From Ktedonobacteria bacterium brp13 (lineage in GTDB: Bacteria > Chloroflexota > Ktedonobacteria > Ktedonobacterales > Ktedonobacteraceae): a stretch of DNA of 64,000 nucleotides. A model generated the notes under the pieces. It was not told where the DNA came from. It saw nothing but the letters and a program-made list of their open reading frames with translations, and made no database searches. Positions 61,776-64,000 of the stretch are shown here, one piece after another (within the stretch, counting starts at the first letter, position 1; each line of letters begins with the position of its first letter). The position numbers and the translations under genes were made by a program. The stretch lies in the NCBI GenBank assembly GCA_015099395.1, contig AP024096.1:4712001-4776000 (forward strand), in the 5' to 3' direction.

Positions 61776-62954
61776 ATGCGCATTATTCTCTATATGGGCA
61801 AAGGTGGGGTTGGCAAGACCACCGTTTCGGCCGCTACCGCTGTGCGTTCAGCTGCACTGGGAAAACGGACACTGGTAGTAAGCACGGACCTGGCCCATAG
61901 TCTTGCTGACTGCCTACAAAAAAATCTCGCCTCTGAGCCACAGGAGATAAGCACAAATTTATGGGCCCAGGAGGTCAATGCTCTCGACGAGATGCGGAGA
62001 GGGTGGGGCAAGATACAGGAGTCGATGACTAAAACCCTCCGCAAGCAGGGCATCGACGCCGCCGCCGCCGATGAGCTCGCACTGATCCCAGGTATGGATG
62101 AGATCGTCAGCCTGATTAACATTTATCGCAATGCCCGGGATGGTGACTTTGATACCGTCATTATCGATGCCGCACCTACCGGCGAGACAGTGCGCCTGCT
62201 GAGCATGCCCGATACGTTCCAGTGGTACGCACAACGACTGATGAAGATGCAGAGCGGCCCACTGAACCTCGCACGCCCACTGATCAAAGCTTTTTTTCCT
62301 GCAACCGAGATCCTGGATGCAGTGAATGCTCTCAGCGAGCGCGTCAAGACCTTACGCGAGGTGCTCAGCGATCCCGAGGTCAGTTCGTATCGCCCGGTCG
62401 TTAACCCTGAACGTATGGTGATTAAAGAGGCTCTGCGCGCTGAAACCTACCTGGCGCTCTTTAACTATCCCATCGACGGCGTGATCTGTAACCGAGTCAT
62501 CCCGGCCGCCGACTACCAGGATGCCTTCATGCAGGATATGTACCGCACGCAGGAGAAGCAGCGCCAACGTATTCACCAGACGTTTGCACCCCTACCGATC
62601 TGGGAGGCTCCCTATCGCTCACGCGAGATCCTGGGCATCGACCAGTTAAATGGACTGGCAAACACGATCTTTGGTGAACAAGATCCTACCCAAATCTTTT
62701 ATCGGGGAGCGATCCAGGAGATCGTCCGCTCAGGCGATAGCTATATCCTGCGCCTCCCACTGCCCCATGTAGAGATGAACAAGGTCCTGATGAGCAAGAA
62801 AGGCGACGAGATGGTAATCGAGATAGGTAACTTCAAACGCGACATCACGCTGCCTGCTATGCTTGCCAGCCAGGAGGCTACTGTTGCGAAATTCGTTAAC
62901 GGCTCTCTGGAGATCCACTTTAACGCTTCCGCTGAAGCCGATAAATCTGCTTAA
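61776..62954 (+). CDS. ArsA/Get3-type ATPase
   Basis: 392 aa. P-loop of the deviant-Walker class YMGKGGVGKTTVSAATAVRS at the N-terminus, STDLAHSLADCLQ, and DTVIIDAAPTGETVRLLSMP (switch II). The fold is that of ArsA (arsenite-pump ATPase) and Get3. The Cys residues of arsenite-binding ArsA are not evident and no arsB is near, so a chaperone-like or polar-localisation role is as likely. Start ATG follows AAGGAAATCT. Single-domain, unlike two-domain ArsA. Confidence 0.9.
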   Translation: MRIILYMGKGGVGKTTVSAATAVRSAALGKRTLVVSTDLAHSLADCLQKNLASEPQEISTNLWAQEVNALDEMRRGWGKIQESMTKTLRKQGIDAAAADELALIPGMDEIVSLINIYRNARDGDFDTVIIDAAPTGETVRLLSMPDTFQWYAQRLMKMQSGPLNLARPLIKAFFPATEILDAVNALSERVKTLREVLSDPEVSSYRPVVNPERMVIKEALRAETYLALFNYPIDGVICNRVIPAADYQDAFMQDMYRTQEKQRQRIHQTFAPLPIWEAPYRSREILGIDQLNGLANTIFGEQDPTQIFYRGAIQEIVRSGDSYILRLPLPHVEMNKVLMSKKGDEMVIEIGNFKRDITLPAMLASQEATVAKFVNGSLEIHFNASAEADKSA

Positions 62955-62984
62955 ACAGCTTTTTCAGGACAGCCAACCCACAGA

Positions 62985-63019
62985 GGAGAGGGGCGTACTG
63001 TACCAGTACACTCTTCTCC
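62985..63019 (+). terminator. Long hairpin after the ArsA gene
   Basis: GGAGAGGGG-C-GTACTG / CAGTAC-A-CTCTTCTCC: about 15 paired bases including G-T pairs, 3-base loop. Only a weak T-tail follows, so it may be a poor terminator. Confidence 0.55.
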
Positions 63020-63089
63020 CCTGGAGCGTCTTATAATGGGGCGTCTTCCTCGTAGTCTACCTCAGTCAGGAACCCTGTCCCCTAAACGG

Positions 63090-63500
63090 GATGGGCTTGT
63101 AGAGATGGGGTGGTTTCTGCCCGTCTTCTCTGCAAGCTTACCTGACCAGTCCCAGCCAGGACTGTTCCTTGCATGCCCCTTGGGGCGGGAAACGGTTATC
63201 GGGCTACGATAGCGGCAATGTTCAAGAACGTACCAATGCGTGCATGCCAGCGCATTGCTCTATAACTTCTGAGTTAACCAGGTCTACGAGGGTTAAGCCA
63301 GTGCTCAGGAGACGTGCAGACCGCTATCATCGACGAGGCACACATTACTTTGTGCGGAAAAGGGGGCCAGCCATCTCTGGCATTGAAGGACAGACCGCAC
63401 TTCTGTTCTTCCCCCGCAAGGGGACGGCTTGAAACATTGTGCGTCTGCGGACGCCTTTCTTTCCTCCCATAGCCTGAAGGCGTATGGGTCCCCAGAAAGG
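63090..63500 (+). ncRNA. Large structured RNA, candidate HEARO / IscB omega-RNA
   Basis: A dense series of hairpins in about 400 bp. They include CTTGTAGAGA/TCTCTGCAAG with inner GATGGG/CCCGTC; CAGTCC/GGACTG; GCCCC/GGGGC; TATCG/CGATA; CAATGCG/CGCATTG; TTAACC/GGTTAA around AGGTCTACGAG; GCCAG/CTGGC; CCCC-GCAA-GGGG with a GNRA loop; GCGTC-TGCG-GACGC; and CCCATA/TATGGG. The run GTTAACCAGGTCTACG then AGGGTTAAGCC and the overall pattern recall HEARO RNAs, which are abundant in Ktedonobacter. No IscB/HNH gene is adjacent, so a stand-alone copy is inferred. Strand is inferred from the pattern only. Frames read through it are not convincing genes. Confidence 0.5.
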
Positions 63501-63546
63501 ATTTCTTATGGGTGTCTGTTTTAGCGTAGAATGATACCTCTGGTAC

Positions 63547-63576
63547 TTGACACCTGTTCCAATTACCCTCTATTAT
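63547..63576 (+). promoter_or_regulatory. Promoter upstream of the terminal gene
   Basis: TTGACA, 18-bp spacer, TATTAT, about 125 bp before the ATG at 63700. Confidence 0.6.
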
Positions 63577-63699
63577 GAACGCTGATATACAAATTATTAC
63601 CCCTATATTGAAAATCCGGGAGCGGATCTTGCCCTCCTTCATTAGCAGCGTAATAAGATATGCAGGGGAGAGCATTGTGCTCTTCAGCCATCGGAAATT

Positions 63700-64000
63700 A
63701 TGTATAATAAAAATATACCGCAGACAACATCGACGACACTACAACAACAGATAGCATCCCTGACATCCTGTATTGAGCGCGCGCGGAAGGTGTTACAACA
63801 CGAGCAGCGCACCAACCACCAGGATCAGGCGATTAAGCCAGGGGGAGTAGAGGCGTTCACCAGAAACTGGTGTGCCGAGGTCAATGCTATCTGCCAGTCG
63901 GCAGGGCTTGATCCAGCCCCTCTGCAACATTTTGCAGACCACTTGAAAGACTATCATCAACGCGATCCCATGCAGCGCGCAACGAATCTACGCGCCGCTC
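63700..64000 (+). CDS. Hypothetical protein, partial (runs off the window)
   Basis: Frame open from ATG 63700 to the window end, 100 codons without a stop. The N-terminal part is hydrophilic and helical (TTLQQQIASLTSCIERARKV) followed by AFTRNWCAEVNAICQSAGLD and FADHLKDYHQRD. No signal or TM seen. There is only a weak ribosome site (CGGAAATT). Not recognised; the rest of the gene lies outside the window. Confidence 0.55.
   Translation, partial: MYNKNIPQTTSTTLQQQIASLTSCIERARKVLQHEQRTNHQDQAIKPGGVEAFTRNWCAEVNAICQSAGLDPAPLQHFADHLKDYHQRDPMQRATNLRAA

Noticed and set aside
63169..63675. Two frames across the structured RNA (63169-63432 plus, 63274-63675 minus)
   Set aside because: Both overlap a region of many strong hairpins, have no ribosome site and no known domain.

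Overview
The window looks like chromosomal DNA of a member of the Chloroflexota, most probably class Ktedonobacteria. The reasons are the moderate GC content, T-box leaders on aminoacyl-tRNA synthetase genes, zinc-ribbon plus single-TM plus lectin-like-domain proteins in tandem, long low-complexity inserts in housekeeping proteins, a PrkA/YeaH/SpoVR cluster, and abundant small palindromic repeats. This placement comes from reading the proteins, not from a database search. No rRNA, phage, transposase, plasmid or CRISPR array was seen.

Layout. 1-1.5 kb: two signal peptidase I genes in tandem (the first cut by the window edge). 2.1-5.4 kb: uvrA. 5.4-6.5 kb: a nest of GC-rich palindromic MITE-like repeats. 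6.7-10.1 kb: a small gene and leuS. 10.1-10.7 kb: a leuS T-box leader with a complete tRNA-Ala(GGC) inside it, and a second tRNA-Ala(CGC) just upstream. 11-17.5 kb: a hypothetical gene, lpdA, two metallophosphoesterases, and serS with its own T-box. 17.6-20.4 kb: a CPBP protease beside decayed genes (sigma factor, deazaflavin-type oxidoreductase, possible luciferase-like fragment). 20.4-22.3 kb: an archaeal-type methyltransferase and a DUF5996 protein. 22.3-27.4 kb: four tandem paralogues of membrane-anchored, extracellular lectin-like proteins. 27.6-33.6 kb: a MIP18/SufT-like protein, a LuxR-type regulator, a Dna2-like nuclease-helicase and a DUF711 protein. 33.6-34.2 kb: a tandemly duplicated repeat element.

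34.4-39.4 kb (minus strand): GAF protein, UspA, clpS, a membrane stress protein and dnaA. REP-like repeats sit after dnaA, the membrane protein gene and clpS. 39.9-42.4 kb: a lipoprotein and a zinc-ribbon/FHA protein. 42.7-46.3 kb: a three-gene unit of a CrtI-like oxidoreductase, murA (active-site Cys replaced by Asp) and a histidine phosphatase. 46.4-51.7 kb: a degenerate-receiver/MshEN-like protein, a SAM hydrolase (DUF62) and an MFS exporter. 53.2-58.0 kb: prkA-yeaH-spoVR. 58.2-60.6 kb: prmC and a WecA/TagO-like transferase. 60.7-61.4 kb: another repeat nest. 61.8-63.0 kb: an ArsA/Get3-type ATPase. 63.1-63.5 kb: a large structured non-coding region, possibly a HEARO/omega-RNA. 63.7 kb to the end: a partial gene.

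The strongest unusual observations are the tRNA gene nested in the leuS T-box, the structured RNA near 63.3 kb, and two families of hairpin-forming repeats. One of these supplies, or abuts, the stop codons of several genes; the other shows compensatory changes in its stems.
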